The position numbers and the translations under genes are program-made. From the NCBI GenBank assembly GCA_022774505.1, contig JALFLW010000074.1:1-60844 (forward strand): a stretch of DNA of 60,844 bases. The letters run 5' to 3'. The notes beneath the pieces were generated by a model, which did not search any database, was not told the DNA's origin, and saw only the letters and a program-made list of their open reading frames with translations. The stretch comes from Lachnospiraceae bacterium. Lineage in GTDB: Bacteria; Bacillota; Clostridia; Lachnospirales; Lachnospiraceae. Numbering within the stretch: position 1 is the first letter of the stretch; each line of letters starts with the position of its first letter. Shown here in pieces: positions 1 through 8,536 of this stretch.

Positions 1-39
1 GCACCACCAATGTCATTAAGTTAAGGAAATTTATGATTT

Positions 40-85
40 CCATGGTTACATTTTTCAATAAAAAAATGTAACCATGGATTTTTTT
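40..85 (+). terminator. Hairpin with T-run at left end of the IS
   Basis: A perfect 16-bp stem (40-55 paired with 62-77, CCATGGTTACATTTTT on the left arm) with a 6-base loop is followed by a run of seven T at 79-85 on the plus strand. It resembles a Rho-independent terminator facing into the element. It could stop transcription entering from the left flank, which would otherwise run antisense to the transposase gene. Confidence 0.7.
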
Positions 86-146
86 GTATCACAAAAAGAC
101 AGATTGCATTCTGTCTGAATTTAGTATATATTATGTTTAGAAATCG

Positions 147-1451
147 TTATATACTATAGTGCTGAAACCTAGGAGAATTTATTCTCATTCGGTTTCTTTC
201 ATATGATCTATCTGGTCGGGACGGAATCATATTTCTTTCTAATAGTTTAACGATTTCTTTTGTTTTTATTTTTCCGGTTAGGATTCTTCTGCATATCGAT
301 GCTGTCCGTTTGAAATCAACCTTGTATTTCCATTTTGTGTTTTTCTTTTCTGTGATTATATGTCCTGCAATAATCTGACTAAAATTATACATAATCACTC
401 TTGAATATATTTCCTGAAGAACTAATTCTTCCTTTTTTCCGTGAAAATAATTTAACCCAATTGTGTATTTTAATTTTCTAAATGATGTTTCTATTTCCCA
501 ACGCAAGTGGTAAAGTTCTTTTATTTCTTCTGTAGTAAATTCTTCCTTTGGCAGGTTTGTGATCAGGCATTCATATCCACCTCCATTTAGTGCAAATCGT
601 ATAATACGAAAATGTATTTCGTACTCTTCATGTTCTTCGGTAAAAAAATCCATTTGATGGTATTTGTGGCGGATCGGAACGTGAGTTTCGTTCGTTTTAG
701 TATATTTACGTGAGGATTTTCTTGTGAATTTTCTTGTATATTCTTCATCAAATTCCTCGGAATCCGGTTGAGAAAAAAATTTTAAAAATCCACCAACACT
801 ATTATCTTTAATACGGATTAAAAATTTTTGTTTTAATGAATCAATGTGAGCAATAACATTATATGATTCATAACCTCTATCTGCGATATATATTGCTTTC
901 TGTTCGTGAGGCTGTTCATGCAACATACGTACTAAAGCTGACTTCTCATTTCCGATTCTTGCCGGTTCCACATCTATTGCTGTATATATACCATTTTGAA
1001 TATCGTATAAAGCATTCAAATGAAGATATCTGCATTTAGAATTTGAAGGGCCTCCCTGAGGCATATATTTTTTGTTATCTGAAATAATAGAGGTACACAA
1101 ATTTGAGCCATCACACGCCAAAAGGCGATACCCTTTGTATGTATGTTTGCATGGTAATGATTGTGTAAACCTATGAAACAAAGAAATAAAAGCCTCCGGA
1201 CGTATCTTTTTTCGCTGTTGGCAAAATGCCGAATCAGAAGCTGCTTCTGAATCATAATCTGTATACTTTAATAATTCTTTTTGAATAGATGAGCCTTCCA
1301 TAACCAAAAAACATTTGATAACAGACGAAAAGGTAAGTTTACGTTTCCTGACAAAATCTGTTTTAGGATTATAGAAACATAACGCTCTATCTTTCTCTAG
1401 TTCGTTGATGCAAGAAAATAATATTCCTTTGTATTTTTCGATGAAATTCAT
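147..1451 (-). CDS. IS4-family DDE transposase
   Basis: A 434-residue transposase expected to cut and paste the surrounding element by binding its terminal repeats. The DDE catalytic core is readable: the first Asp in LLACDGSN (about residue 114), the second in IADRGYES (about 193), and the Glu in the IS4 signature YHLRWEIETSFRKLK (about residues 317-331), which has the Y-R-E-K spacing of the family. Length is normal for IS4 relatives. The start is well supported by AGGAGGTC a few bases upstream of the ATG. The frame has no stops. A hairpin lies between the right end and the start codon (1493-1529), and another lies near the left end (40-85). The gene has no partner ORF. Confidence 0.95.
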   Translation of the reverse strand: MNFIEKYKGILFSCINELEKDRALCFYNPKTDFVRKRKLTFSSVIKCFLVMEGSSIQKELLKYTDYDSEAASDSAFCQQRKKIRPEAFISLFHRFTQSLPCKHTYKGYRLLACDGSNLCTSIISDNKKYMPQGGPSNSKCRYLHLNALYDIQNGIYTAIDVEPARIGNEKSALVRMLHEQPHEQKAIYIADRGYESYNVIAHIDSLKQKFLIRIKDNSVGGFLKFFSQPDSEEFDEEYTRKFTRKSSRKYTKTNETHVPIRHKYHQMDFFTEEHEEYEIHFRIIRFALNGGGYECLITNLPKEEFTTEEIKELYHLRWEIETSFRKLKYTIGLNYFHGKKEELVLQEIYSRVIMYNFSQIIAGHIITEKKNTKWKYKVDFKRTASICRRILTGKIKTKEIVKLLERNMIPSRPDRSYERNRMRINSPRFQHYSI

Positions 1452-1492
1452 TTTATGACCTCCTGTAAAAAAGAAATTATCTTAATTACAAG

Positions 1493-1529
1493 GGCCGCAT
1501 TCGCTAAAAAACTAATAGCGAATGCGGCC
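1493..1529 (-). promoter_or_regulatory. Stem-loop upstream of transposase start
   Basis: Arms GGCCGCATTCGCTA (1493-1506) and TAGCGAATGCGGCC (1516-1529) form a perfect 14-bp stem with a 9-base loop. It lies between the right end of the IS and the transposase ribosome site. Several IS elements carry a stem-loop here that limits translation from transcripts entering from outside. That role is inferred from position only. Confidence 0.6.
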
Positions 1530-1597
1530 GCACAAAACATTTTATTTGTCAATACTTTTTTTGATTTTTTATTTTTTTCTTAACTTAATGACATTGG

Positions 1598-1917
1598 ATG
1601 CACCACGCAACGGTACATAACGCCCCAAGTATAAATTTGATCAAATATCTATTTGTAAGACTTGGGGCGTAAGTACCGGCGGGTGCAAGTGCCTCTCGAA
1701 ACCCCTGATTCCCACCTTGGGGTAAATGCGGGAGGATGCGTTTATCAATTATCAAAGCAGCAAAGCAATTAGACTTTTCAAAATCTGTAAGTGACAAGAC
1801 AATTTTTCAGTCACAGCTCACGGATTTAAAAGTGCTTGGATAGGCAAAATGTTATTGCAGACAACCAGACATAAGACATATTATGGGTTGTTTCAATTAT
1901 TGGGTGTGGGAAGTCTT
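1598..1917 (+). repeat. Palindromic repeat copy A (apex and right arm)
   Basis: Right half of the roughly 560-bp palindromic element seen complete at 10046-10605. It contains the apex stem CGCCCCAAGT/ACTTGGGGCG (about 1621-1669), the stretch up to TGCGTTTATCA, the TCACAGCTCACGGATTTAAA block, and the terminal GACATAAGACATATTATGGG and GGGAAGTCTT motifs. The left half would lie beyond the window start, separated by the IS. An open reading frame running from inside this repeat into the next gene is an artefact. The stretch 1918-2100 holds only the promoter region of the following gene. Confidence 0.9.
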
Positions 1918-2100
1918 TGTATTCAAAAAAATTCAAAAAATTTTCTCAAAAACGGTCATATACCCCCTAAAATGAAAAAAACGGAAAGAAAAAGTGGAAA
2001 TGCTTGTGCTATGATGTGTTCGTGCGTATTAATACATAGAATCCGTGTGGTGATACGCCGGAGTAAATTTCACAAAAGTAACATAAAGGAGGAAATAGTC

Positions 2101-3180
2101 ATGAAACACAAGTACAAAGCAGCGGCGATTGCTATGAGCCTGATGCTTGCTGTCATCAGTGTGGTCGCGGCGAATCCGGCCACGGGTGAGGCGGGGGTGC
2201 GGCTGAATAAAAAGAAAGCCACCCTGTATGTGGGAAAGAGTATGAAGCTGAAAGTGCTCGGAACCAAGAAAAAGGCAAAGTGGTCCTCAAGCAATGAGAG
2301 CGTAGCTGTGGTAAGTGGCAGCGGAAAGGTCTATGCATTTAAAACCGGTACGGCAAAGATCACAGCCAAAGTCAAGAAAAAGAAATATGTCTGCAAAGTG
2401 ACCGTAAAAAAGAAGAAAAAATCCAAGAAACCGGTACAGGTCACTCCGATCCGGACGGCAGCACCTACGGTTACACCAATGCCGACAGCGACAGTGACAC
2501 CGATTCCGACAGCGACACCGATCGTCACCAAGGCACCGGATGTCAATAATAATGTCAATACGATCACAAACAGCACCTTGGCGGCAAATATCGAGACCAG
2601 TCTGGAGAAGCTTCCGAGTGGACAGATAATCGCAAAGGTGACAAACAAGAATAGTGTAAATGTAGATTATTATACGCTGAACTTCCAGTTTAAGGATGCG
2701 AAGGGAACCGTTTTGGGAACAGATAAAAAATCCGGTTACGCTCTTTCCAAGGGAGCATCCCAGTATGTCCTGACATATGTAAGCTCTGATAAAGCAGAGA
2801 AGACAGACGTTAATAAAAGCCAGATCAGTGTGACAGCCGATAAGGATTTTGGGTATCTGGATGGATCCGCAGATATGCAGATCACAGCAGAACCCACAGA
2901 GAGCAGAGGTGTCGCCGTAACCTTTAAAAATAAGAGTTCTCATTACATGACAGGTTATGCTCTCATTGTATTTAAGGATGCGAAAGGAAAGATGGTAGCA
3001 GTAAGCTCTACTTCTTGTGGTTGCAGTGCGGGAGAGACAAAATTTGATGACGTCAGTGCACCGGTTTATCAATATGATACAGATGAACATCAATGGTATG
3101 ACGATGTAGAGTATGCCACGGCAGAGGTACTAAATTATTCATATTATAATAGTGACTTAGATTTGAGTCTGGACAATTGA
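2101..3180 (+). CDS. Secreted Big_2 domain protein
   Basis: A 359-residue predicted surface or secreted protein of unknown task. It has an N-terminal signal peptide (about 1-31, KHKYK then a hydrophobic run), one lysine-rich bacterial Ig-like (Big_2) domain (about 32-102, with motifs KWSSSNESVAVV and GTAKITAKV), a Thr/Pro linker built from TPIPTATP-like units (about 113-145), and a C-terminal domain of about 200 residues rich in beta-strand pattern. That C-terminal domain resembles the one in the next gene (LPSGQIIAKVTN here, LPSGDVLIQATN there). The start at 2101 is chosen because AGGAGG precedes it and the signal peptide begins there. An upstream in-frame extension to 1849 comes from repeat DNA. 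It is 42 bp from the next gene and probably co-transcribed. Confidence 0.9.
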   Translation: MKHKYKAAAIAMSLMLAVISVVAANPATGEAGVRLNKKKATLYVGKSMKLKVLGTKKKAKWSSSNESVAVVSGSGKVYAFKTGTAKITAKVKKKKYVCKVTVKKKKKSKKPVQVTPIRTAAPTVTPMPTATVTPIPTATPIVTKAPDVNNNVNTITNSTLAANIETSLEKLPSGQIIAKVTNKNSVNVDYYTLNFQFKDAKGTVLGTDKKSGYALSKGASQYVLTYVSSDKAEKTDVNKSQISVTADKDFGYLDGSADMQITAEPTESRGVAVTFKNKSSHYMTGYALIVFKDAKGKMVAVSSTSCGCSAGETKFDDVSAPVYQYDTDEHQWYDDVEYATAEVLNYSYYNSDLDLSLDN

Positions 3181-3222
3181 TCAGGTATATAACATTAAGT
3201 ATAAAAAAGGGGGAACATCTAT

Positions 3223-5100
3223 ATGAAACGTGGAAATAAGACACTGGCCATTGCACTCAGTATGGCACTCGCACTTACGAGTATCGCAGCAGGAAGTCCG
3301 GTGAAGAGTGCGGCAAAGGCAAAGATTAAATTAAATAAGAAAAAGGTAACGCTGACAGTAGGAAAAGCTGTGAAGCTGAAGGTGCTTGGAACCAAGAAAA
3401 AAGTAAAGTGGTCCTCAAGCAATGAGAGCGTAGCTATGGTAGTCGGCAAGAAGAACGGTGTGGGAAAGGTCGTTTCCATGAAAGCCGGCAAAGCAAAGAT
3501 TACAGCGAAGGTCATGAAAAAGAAATATACCTGTCAGGTGACAGTCAAGAAAAAGAAATCAAAGGTAAAGGTGACAGTAGAACCTACAGCGACGGCGACA
3601 CCGACAAAGACACCGGTCGTTACCAAGGCACCGGCTATCACGCCGATCCCAAATAAAAGCACGGCAGCACCGAATCAGGTTCCTAACAATACGGCAACAC
3701 GGAAACCGTCTGTCACCAAAAAGCCAACGAAGACGATGACACCGCAGGATCCGGACAATCCAGAGAATCCGGATGATCCGGAGGAACCGGTAGTCACCAG
3801 AAAGCCGACGAAGACAAAGGCACCGGTAGATCCGATAGATCCTGATGAGCCGGAGGAACCAGATGAGCCGGACGATCCGGTAGTCACCAGAAAGCCAACG
3901 AAGACAAAGGAACCGGTAGAGGTAGATCCGGAGGAACCGGATGAGCCGATAACGACCAGAAAGCCACAGGTTACCACGTCACCTGTAAAGCCGGCGACGG
4001 TATACAAATTTGTCGGAAAAGTAACCGGATGGGGTGGTCCTGATACATATCCTTCTTCTCAGGGACATGAGCCGGGAGACGGTTTGACGAATGTACTGAA
4101 CTATAGTCTGAGTAATATCAAGGCAAGAAGCAGTTACAGCTGTGGTGTAGAATTTATGAATCCATATGATCCTGAATTTACAGGAGAGTCTGATGAATTA
4201 GCCCAGATCATAAAGGGAATGTCTGACCCTGTTGTGCGTGTGACACTGGAGAATGGTGGAACAGCATCAGCTTATAACTGGGAATCCGAATTATCCTGTC
4301 CAAGTGGAGAGGAAGTAGCATTGACCAAGGAGTTTCTGGTCAATAAATTCCTGTGCTTCTTTGGAAATGATGATACGATCACAAAGATAGAGTTTTATGA
4401 CCGTGCAGGCGGTTCCGTAGATCCTTCTGAGCCGACCGATCCGAGTGAGCCAACTGAGCCGACTGATCCGACCGACCCAACTGATCCGGAGGAACCGGGG
4501 GATGTTGACAGTGACAGCTCGCAGCTGGCAAAGAATATCGACATAAAGATGCAAAAGCTGCCAAGCGGCGATGTGCTTATCCAGGCTACGAATAACAATA
4601 AGGAAACAATAAAATATATGGATGTCAGTTATACATTATGTGACAGCGAGGGATTGGGAATAGTAAGTGATTCTTATGATGTTTATAATATGGCACCGGG
4701 AGATGTAGCATATGTAGCAAGTAGTGGCTATGAAGGAGTTTCCGTGTCAAAGAGTCGTGTAGAACTAGATATTGATCAAGAGTATATTCAGGATGAGATG
4801 CCGCAGCTTACCCAAAGTTATAAGAAGGGGAGTAATGATAAGATCACATTTACAGTAGAGAATAGTTCTTCAAAGGATGCATTCATATGGAATGTGACTG
4901 TGCTTTATAAAGATGCAGAGGGGAATATCGTGGCGGCAGATTCGGAGTCTTTGAAAGAAAGCGTTGAAGCGGGCGGTAATACAACCTTTAGCGTAGATGG
5001 TCCGGTATATCTGGAAGAGTATGATGGTCATAAAGCGAGGGAGGCTATAGATTACGCATCCTGTGAAGTTTATTATTCAGGATATGCAGATGAGATATAA
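3223..5100 (+). CDS. Secreted Big_2 protein with Pro/Glu/Thr repeat linker
   Basis: A 625-residue paralogue of the preceding protein. It shows a signal peptide (about 1-31), a lysine-rich Big_2 domain (about 33-110) whose KVLGTKKK and KWSSSNESVA segments are nearly identical to the neighbour's, and a long linker (about 118-262) with repeated VVTRKPTKTK blocks separated by Asp/Glu-Pro runs. A middle domain (about 263-390, KFVGKVTGWGGPDTYP) is absent from the neighbour. A second DPSEPTDP linker and the C-terminal beta-rich domain shared with the neighbour follow. The linker looks like a wall-spanning spacer. I saw no LPxTG sorting motif or other anchor. A GGGGGAA ribosome site supports the start. 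Substrate or ligand is unknown. Confidence 0.9.
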   Translation: MKRGNKTLAIALSMALALTSIAAGSPVKSAAKAKIKLNKKKVTLTVGKAVKLKVLGTKKKVKWSSSNESVAMVVGKKNGVGKVVSMKAGKAKITAKVMKKKYTCQVTVKKKKSKVKVTVEPTATATPTKTPVVTKAPAITPIPNKSTAAPNQVPNNTATRKPSVTKKPTKTMTPQDPDNPENPDDPEEPVVTRKPTKTKAPVDPIDPDEPEEPDEPDDPVVTRKPTKTKEPVEVDPEEPDEPITTRKPQVTTSPVKPATVYKFVGKVTGWGGPDTYPSSQGHEPGDGLTNVLNYSLSNIKARSSYSCGVEFMNPYDPEFTGESDELAQIIKGMSDPVVRVTLENGGTASAYNWESELSCPSGEEVALTKEFLVNKFLCFFGNDDTITKIEFYDRAGGSVDPSEPTDPSEPTEPTDPTDPTDPEEPGDVDSDSSQLAKNIDIKMQKLPSGDVLIQATNNNKETIKYMDVSYTLCDSEGLGIVSDSYDVYNMAPGDVAYVASSGYEGVSVSKSRVELDIDQEYIQDEMPQLTQSYKKGSNDKITFTVENSSSKDAFIWNVTVLYKDAEGNIVAADSESLKESVEAGGNTTFSVDGPVYLEEYDGHKAREAIDYASCEVYYSGYADEI

Positions 5101-5136
5101 ATCCTCTGCCAACGAAACAAATATTGCATAAACGAA

Positions 5137-5165
5137 AGGGACAGTCAGATGGCTGTCTCTTTTGA
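5137..5165 (+). terminator. Rho-independent terminator after Big_2 pair
   Basis: AGGGACAG and CTGTCTCT form an 8-bp stem (one G-T pair) followed by TTTT. It lies 37 bp after the stop at 5100 and closes the two-gene Big_2 unit. Confidence 0.7.
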
Positions 5166-5209
5166 TATTAGGAAAAATAGCGTTCGTTCTATTATTTTCA
5201 TTATAGATA

Positions 5210-5218
5210 TGTTACAAT
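5210..5218 (+). promoter_or_regulatory. Extended -10 promoter element
   Basis: TGTTACAAT is an extended -10 (TGn plus TACAAT) about 40 bp upstream of the start at 5257. No convincing -35 is present, which is tolerated with an extended -10. It would drive the small secreted protein and possibly the genes after it. Confidence 0.45.
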
Positions 5219-5256
5219 GAGGGCAAAACAGATTATTATTCCAAGGAGGACGTGCC

Positions 5257-5637
5257 ATGAGGAGGTTCATCGGGAAAAGGAGAAGCTTTATCAGCATCGT
5301 ATTGATCGCTGCATTGATCGTATCTACCGGAAATGCAGCACAGGCAAAGAGTAAGTATCAGAAGGGGATCTACTATCAGGCAAAAAAGAAAGTATATATT
5401 CAGCTTGGTTCCCAGTGGGACAGAGGAAATGAATGTACGATTTATACACCGCGTATAGGGGATCCGAGCCATCTGGATGAGTATGAATTCCGATACAAAA
5501 AAGGAAAGCTGGTAAGCGATTTTGCCGTCATTACGATCAAGAAAAAGAAGCTTGTATGGAAAAATAAAAAGAAGCCGGACTGGGTATTAAAGAAGCTCAG
5601 TGGGACGTACAAATATAAGGGGAAAGGGGCATTGTGA
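5257..5637 (+). CDS. Small basic secreted protein, unknown function
   Basis: A 126-residue protein that I do not recognise. It begins with positively charged residues and a hydrophobic segment ending in NAAQAKSK, a typical Sec signal peptide with cleavage near residue 30. The mature part is about 95 residues and very lysine-rich (ITIKKKKLVWKNKKK), with aromatic residues suggesting a small beta fold. AAGGAGG upstream of the ATG supports the start. Its lysine-rich character matches the Big_2 domains of its neighbours, although no Big_2 domain is visible. It may be another cell-wall-associated protein. Confidence 0.75.
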   Translation: MRRFIGKRRSFISIVLIAALIVSTGNAAQAKSKYQKGIYYQAKKKVYIQLGSQWDRGNECTIYTPRIGDPSHLDEYEFRYKKGKLVSDFAVITIKKKKLVWKNKKKPDWVLKKLSGTYKYKGKGAL

Positions 5638-5688
5638 TCTAAGTACCCTTTGACTCCGGTATCATAGTATATAGAAAAGAGGTAGAGT

Positions 5689-5994
5689 ATGGCAGACAAA
5701 GAAAGCAGCTATGGATTTGAAGAGACAATGGTAACATTGACCGATGAGGATGGTCTGGAAAAGGACTTTTATGTGGATGAGATTTACGAGACAGATGGCA
5801 GGCTGTATGCTGCAGTGATTCCTGCTGATGTAGAAAACGTGACAGAATATTATGTATTCCGGTTGATCGATCTGGGAAATGACGATTTTGAGATGGAGGA
5901 TATCGAGGAAGAGGAAGAGTACGATGCCGCAGCAGATGCCTATGAGGAGATTCTGGACACAAGAATGTGGAACAGAGAGTTTGAGGGAGAATAG
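5689..5994 (+). CDS. DUF1292-like acidic cytosolic protein
   Basis: A 101-residue acidic protein with no signal peptide. The pattern (TLTDEDGLEKDFYVDEIYE, then Y-rich strands, then an acidic tail with EDIEEEEEYDAA) fits the DUF1292 family, small Firmicute proteins of unknown function. Those are usually found with RNase H-like or cell-division genes, so a place among secreted protein genes is unusual. The start is supported by AGAGGTAGAGT before the ATG. Only 18 bp separate it from the following LRR gene, so the two are probably one transcript. Confidence 0.75.
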   Translation: MADKESSYGFEETMVTLTDEDGLEKDFYVDEIYETDGRLYAAVIPADVENVTEYYVFRLIDLGNDDFEMEDIEEEEEYDAAADAYEEILDTRMWNREFEGE

Positions 5995-6012
5995 ACAGAC
6001 TGGAGGAAACAG

Positions 6013-7881
6013 ATGATGAAGATTCAGAAAAAAGGAATGGCGTATCTGCTTGCTGCAGCCATGGTAGTGACAAGTGTACCTGCAGCACATTTGCAGGCAG
6101 CGGGAGCAGCAAAACTATGCAACAAAAAGATTACGGTCAAAGTAGGAAACAGCAAAGTAATAACATTAAAAAATAACAAGAATAAAACCAAATGGAAGAT
6201 CCTTTCCGGGGGAAAATGCATTAAACTCAAGGATAAGAAAAAGAACAGTGTCCGGATCGTGGCAGTAAAAAAAGGAGCTGCCAAGGTACAGGTAAAAGCA
6301 GGAAAGAAAAAGTATATCTGCAGGGTGAGCGTGATAAATAAAAATACGGCGGCTAGTGCACAAAAGCAGACAAAGACACCGGAGCCGGCGAAGACAGCGG
6401 AAACGATAAAGACACCGCAACCGATAAGGACACCGGAAGCGGTGAAGACACAGCAGCCGGTAAAGACACCGGTGATATCCGCTGTACCGTCTGTCACTGA
6501 TACAAGGATTCCGGAGAACCAAAATACAAGTGCTCCGGATGCTGCCAATACACCGGCCGTAACGGATATACCAAAGACAACGGGTACGCCAAGTGTGCCG
6601 GCCGTATCCGAAGATCCGGGTGTGGATAAGGATCAAAAAGATGTGGCAGCCCTGCAAAAGATCATTCAGGACCAGAAACAAAAGGGAGCGAACATAAGCG
6701 AGGATCTGGATTCCGGTGAATATCAGTGGAAGGATGGAAGACTGACCAAGATATATTGGACCTGGAAGCAGCTGCAGGGAGAATTAAAACTCTCCGGTCT
6801 GTCTGCACTGGAATATTTTTATTGTGCGGAGAATCAGCTGAGTGCCCTTGATGTAAGTGAAAATACAGCACTTACGGATTTAGACTGCCGTACAAACACA
6901 CTGGACAGTCTCGACGTAAGTAAAAATGCAGCACTCAAAAATTTACACTGTAGTAATAATCAGCTGGGCAGCCTCGACGTAAGCAATAATAATCAGCTGG
7001 AAATCCTGGATTGTCAAGGGAATCAGTTAGCCGATCTGACGATAGGAGAGAATACAAGTCTGAAGGTTCTGGGATGTAATGACAATCAGTTGAGTGCCCT
7101 TGATGTAAGCAAAGATACTTCCCTGGAAGTTTTAAACTGTAGTTATAATCAGCTGGACAGTCTGGATGTAAGCAGGAATACAGAACTGAAAAATCTGTTC
7201 TGTGGATCCAACCGGCTGACCGGTATAGATGTAAGCAGCAATACAAAACTACTTGCTTTAAGCTGCGGATTCAATCAGCTGGACAGTCTTGATATCAGCA
7301 GAAATACACAGCTGGGGTCTTTAGACTGTGCATCAAATCAGTTAAATAGTCTGGATATAAGTAATAATCTGCAGCTTAGTAATTTAGAGTGCGATTATAA
7401 CAGCATCGGCAGTCTGGATGTAAGTAAACATACCAAATTGTCACAGCTGACCTGTGAATCTGTCTTGTTGGATTCTCTGGACGTAAGCAAAAATACGGAA
7501 TTGCAGCTCCTGCGCTGCGGCGACAACCATCTGAGTAGTCTGGATGTAAGTAATAATACGAAGCTGGAAAGTCTGGATTGCGGTGCCAATCAGCTGGGAA
7601 GCCTTGATGTGAGCAAAAATACAGCATTGAAAACCCTGAATTGTGGCACCAATCAGATAGAAAGTCTGGATGTAAGTAATAATACCGGATTGTCCATCCT
7701 GCTATGTTCTAATAACAGGATGACCAGCTTAGATGTAAGCAATAATACGGCATTAATGATTCTGGCGTGCAGCTTAAATAAAATAAGCAGCCTTGATATA
7801 AGCAAAAACACAGCGTTGTTTTCGTTTGAATGTGATGATCAGGTCAATGTCACCGGCCGCGAAAATACAAAATTAAAGTAA
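6013..7881 (+). CDS. Secreted leucine-rich repeat protein with Big_2-like domain
   Basis: A 622-residue predicted surface protein. It has a signal peptide (about 1-30), a lysine-rich Ig-like domain related to Big_2 (about 35-112), and a Thr/Pro linker of KTPEPAKT-like units (about 118-200). A short helical or strand segment follows, then 16 consecutive leucine-rich repeats of 21 residues (about 279-610). The consensus is LDVSKNTALxxLxCxxNQLxS. A cysteine sits at the same place in nearly every repeat. The solenoid suggests protein or glycan binding outside the cell. GGAGG 6 bases before the ATG supports the start; an ATG one codon later is possible. It ends 48 bp from a convergent gene. Confidence 0.92.
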   Translation: MMKIQKKGMAYLLAAAMVVTSVPAAHLQAAGAAKLCNKKITVKVGNSKVITLKNNKNKTKWKILSGGKCIKLKDKKKNSVRIVAVKKGAAKVQVKAGKKKYICRVSVINKNTAASAQKQTKTPEPAKTAETIKTPQPIRTPEAVKTQQPVKTPVISAVPSVTDTRIPENQNTSAPDAANTPAVTDIPKTTGTPSVPAVSEDPGVDKDQKDVAALQKIIQDQKQKGANISEDLDSGEYQWKDGRLTKIYWTWKQLQGELKLSGLSALEYFYCAENQLSALDVSENTALTDLDCRTNTLDSLDVSKNAALKNLHCSNNQLGSLDVSNNNQLEILDCQGNQLADLTIGENTSLKVLGCNDNQLSALDVSKDTSLEVLNCSYNQLDSLDVSRNTELKNLFCGSNRLTGIDVSSNTKLLALSCGFNQLDSLDISRNTQLGSLDCASNQLNSLDISNNLQLSNLECDYNSIGSLDVSKHTKLSQLTCESVLLDSLDVSKNTELQLLRCGDNHLSSLDVSNNTKLESLDCGANQLGSLDVSKNTALKTLNCGTNQIESLDVSNNTGLSILLCSNNRMTSLDVSNNTALMILACSLNKISSLDISKNTALFSFECDDQVNVTGRENTKLK

Positions 7882-7929
7882 TATCCCGCATTTTATAGGA
7901 TAGATTAAAAGAAACATCCCGCAGGCAGA

Positions 7930-8487
7930 TCAATAGACATCATTATAAATAATGGCTTCTTTGACTGCATCTGCCGTTTCTTTATCCTTGAGTGCTTCTA
8001 TGATCGCTTCGGCAAATTCAATACAGGTGCCCATTCCACGGCTGGTGATAACATTTCCATCTGTTACCACCGGCTGTTTTATATAATCGCCACTGGCAAG
8101 CTTATCTGCAAAAGATGGATAACAGGTTGCTTTTTTGCCTGAGAGTATACCCAGTTCACCGAGGATGGTCGGGGCGGCACAGACAGCAGCTGTTTTTTTG
8201 CCATTTGCCGCAAATTCCTTAAGACGGCTGCAAAGTGTATCACAGGCACGAAGATTTGGTGTACCCGGAATACCACCCGGCAGGATCAGCATTTCTGTTT
8301 CGTCAAAGTCTACCTCATCCAGCGTCTTGTCTGCGGTGATCGTTACGTTATGGGAGCTGGTGACTTCCTTTTGATCCGTAATGGAAACCATATCAATAGA
8401 AATCTTTGCACGACGGAGCATATCGACTACCGTCAGCATCTCTACTTCTTCATAACCGGTTGCTAAGAAAATACATGCTTGTGCCAT
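7930..8487 (-). CDS. DJ-1/PfpI family protein (YajL-like)
   Basis: A 185-residue cytosolic protein of the DJ-1/ThiJ/PfpI superfamily at the usual length. Markers are the N-terminal strand ACIFLATGYEEVEM with the conserved Glu near residue 14, the glycine-rich LILPGGIPG, and the nucleophile elbow AAVCAAP with the reactive Cys (about 102). Family members act as glyoxalase-like or deglycase-type stress enzymes, or chaperones. The exact activity cannot be told from sequence. A strong GGGAGGAA ribosome site supports the start. It follows trmB on the same strand after about 50 bp, so the two may be co-transcribed. Confidence 0.9.
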   Translation of the reverse strand: MAQACIFLATGYEEVEMLTVVDMLRRAKISIDMVSITDQKEVTSSHNVTITADKTLDEVDFDETEMLILPGGIPGTPNLRACDTLCSRLKEFAANGKKTAAVCAAPTILGELGILSGKKATCYPSFADKLASGDYIKQPVVTDGNVITSRGMGTCIEFAEAIIEALKDKETADAVKEAIIYNDVY

Positions 8488-8536
8488 AATGTTTATTCCT
8501 CCCTTGTTATATAAAAATTATTTTTTGTTATCAATA

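Larger units (their letters stand above)
7..1597 (-). mobile_element. IS4-family insertion sequence, complete
   Basis: A complete element of 1,591 bp. Its ends are perfect 19-bp inverted repeats, CCAATGTCATTAAGTTAAG at 7-25 and the reverse complement at 1579-1597. It carries one transposase gene on the minus strand. The right flank reads ATGCACCA (1598-1605) and the window starts with GCACCA (1-6), so at least 6 bp and probably 8 bp or more were duplicated on insertion. The uninterrupted target sequence is visible at about 10285-10297 in another copy of the same repeat, which fixes the insertion point. The reading frame is intact, so the element may still be active. The left duplication is cut by the window edge. 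Confidence 0.93.

Noticed and set aside
1849-2100. An 84-codon upstream extension of the first Big_2 protein.
   Set aside because: It translates repeat DNA and intergenic sequence. The AGGAGG site and signal peptide both point to the start at 2101.
3675-4007. A Gly/Ser-rich reading frame opposite the linker of the second Big_2 protein.
   Set aside because: It is the complement of a repetitive Pro/Asp/Glu/Thr coding region. Low complexity alone keeps the frame open.
6847-7842. A possible CRISPR array, because repeats occur every 63 bp.
   Set aside because: The repeats are in frame with no unique spacers and encode LRR units. No cas genes are near.
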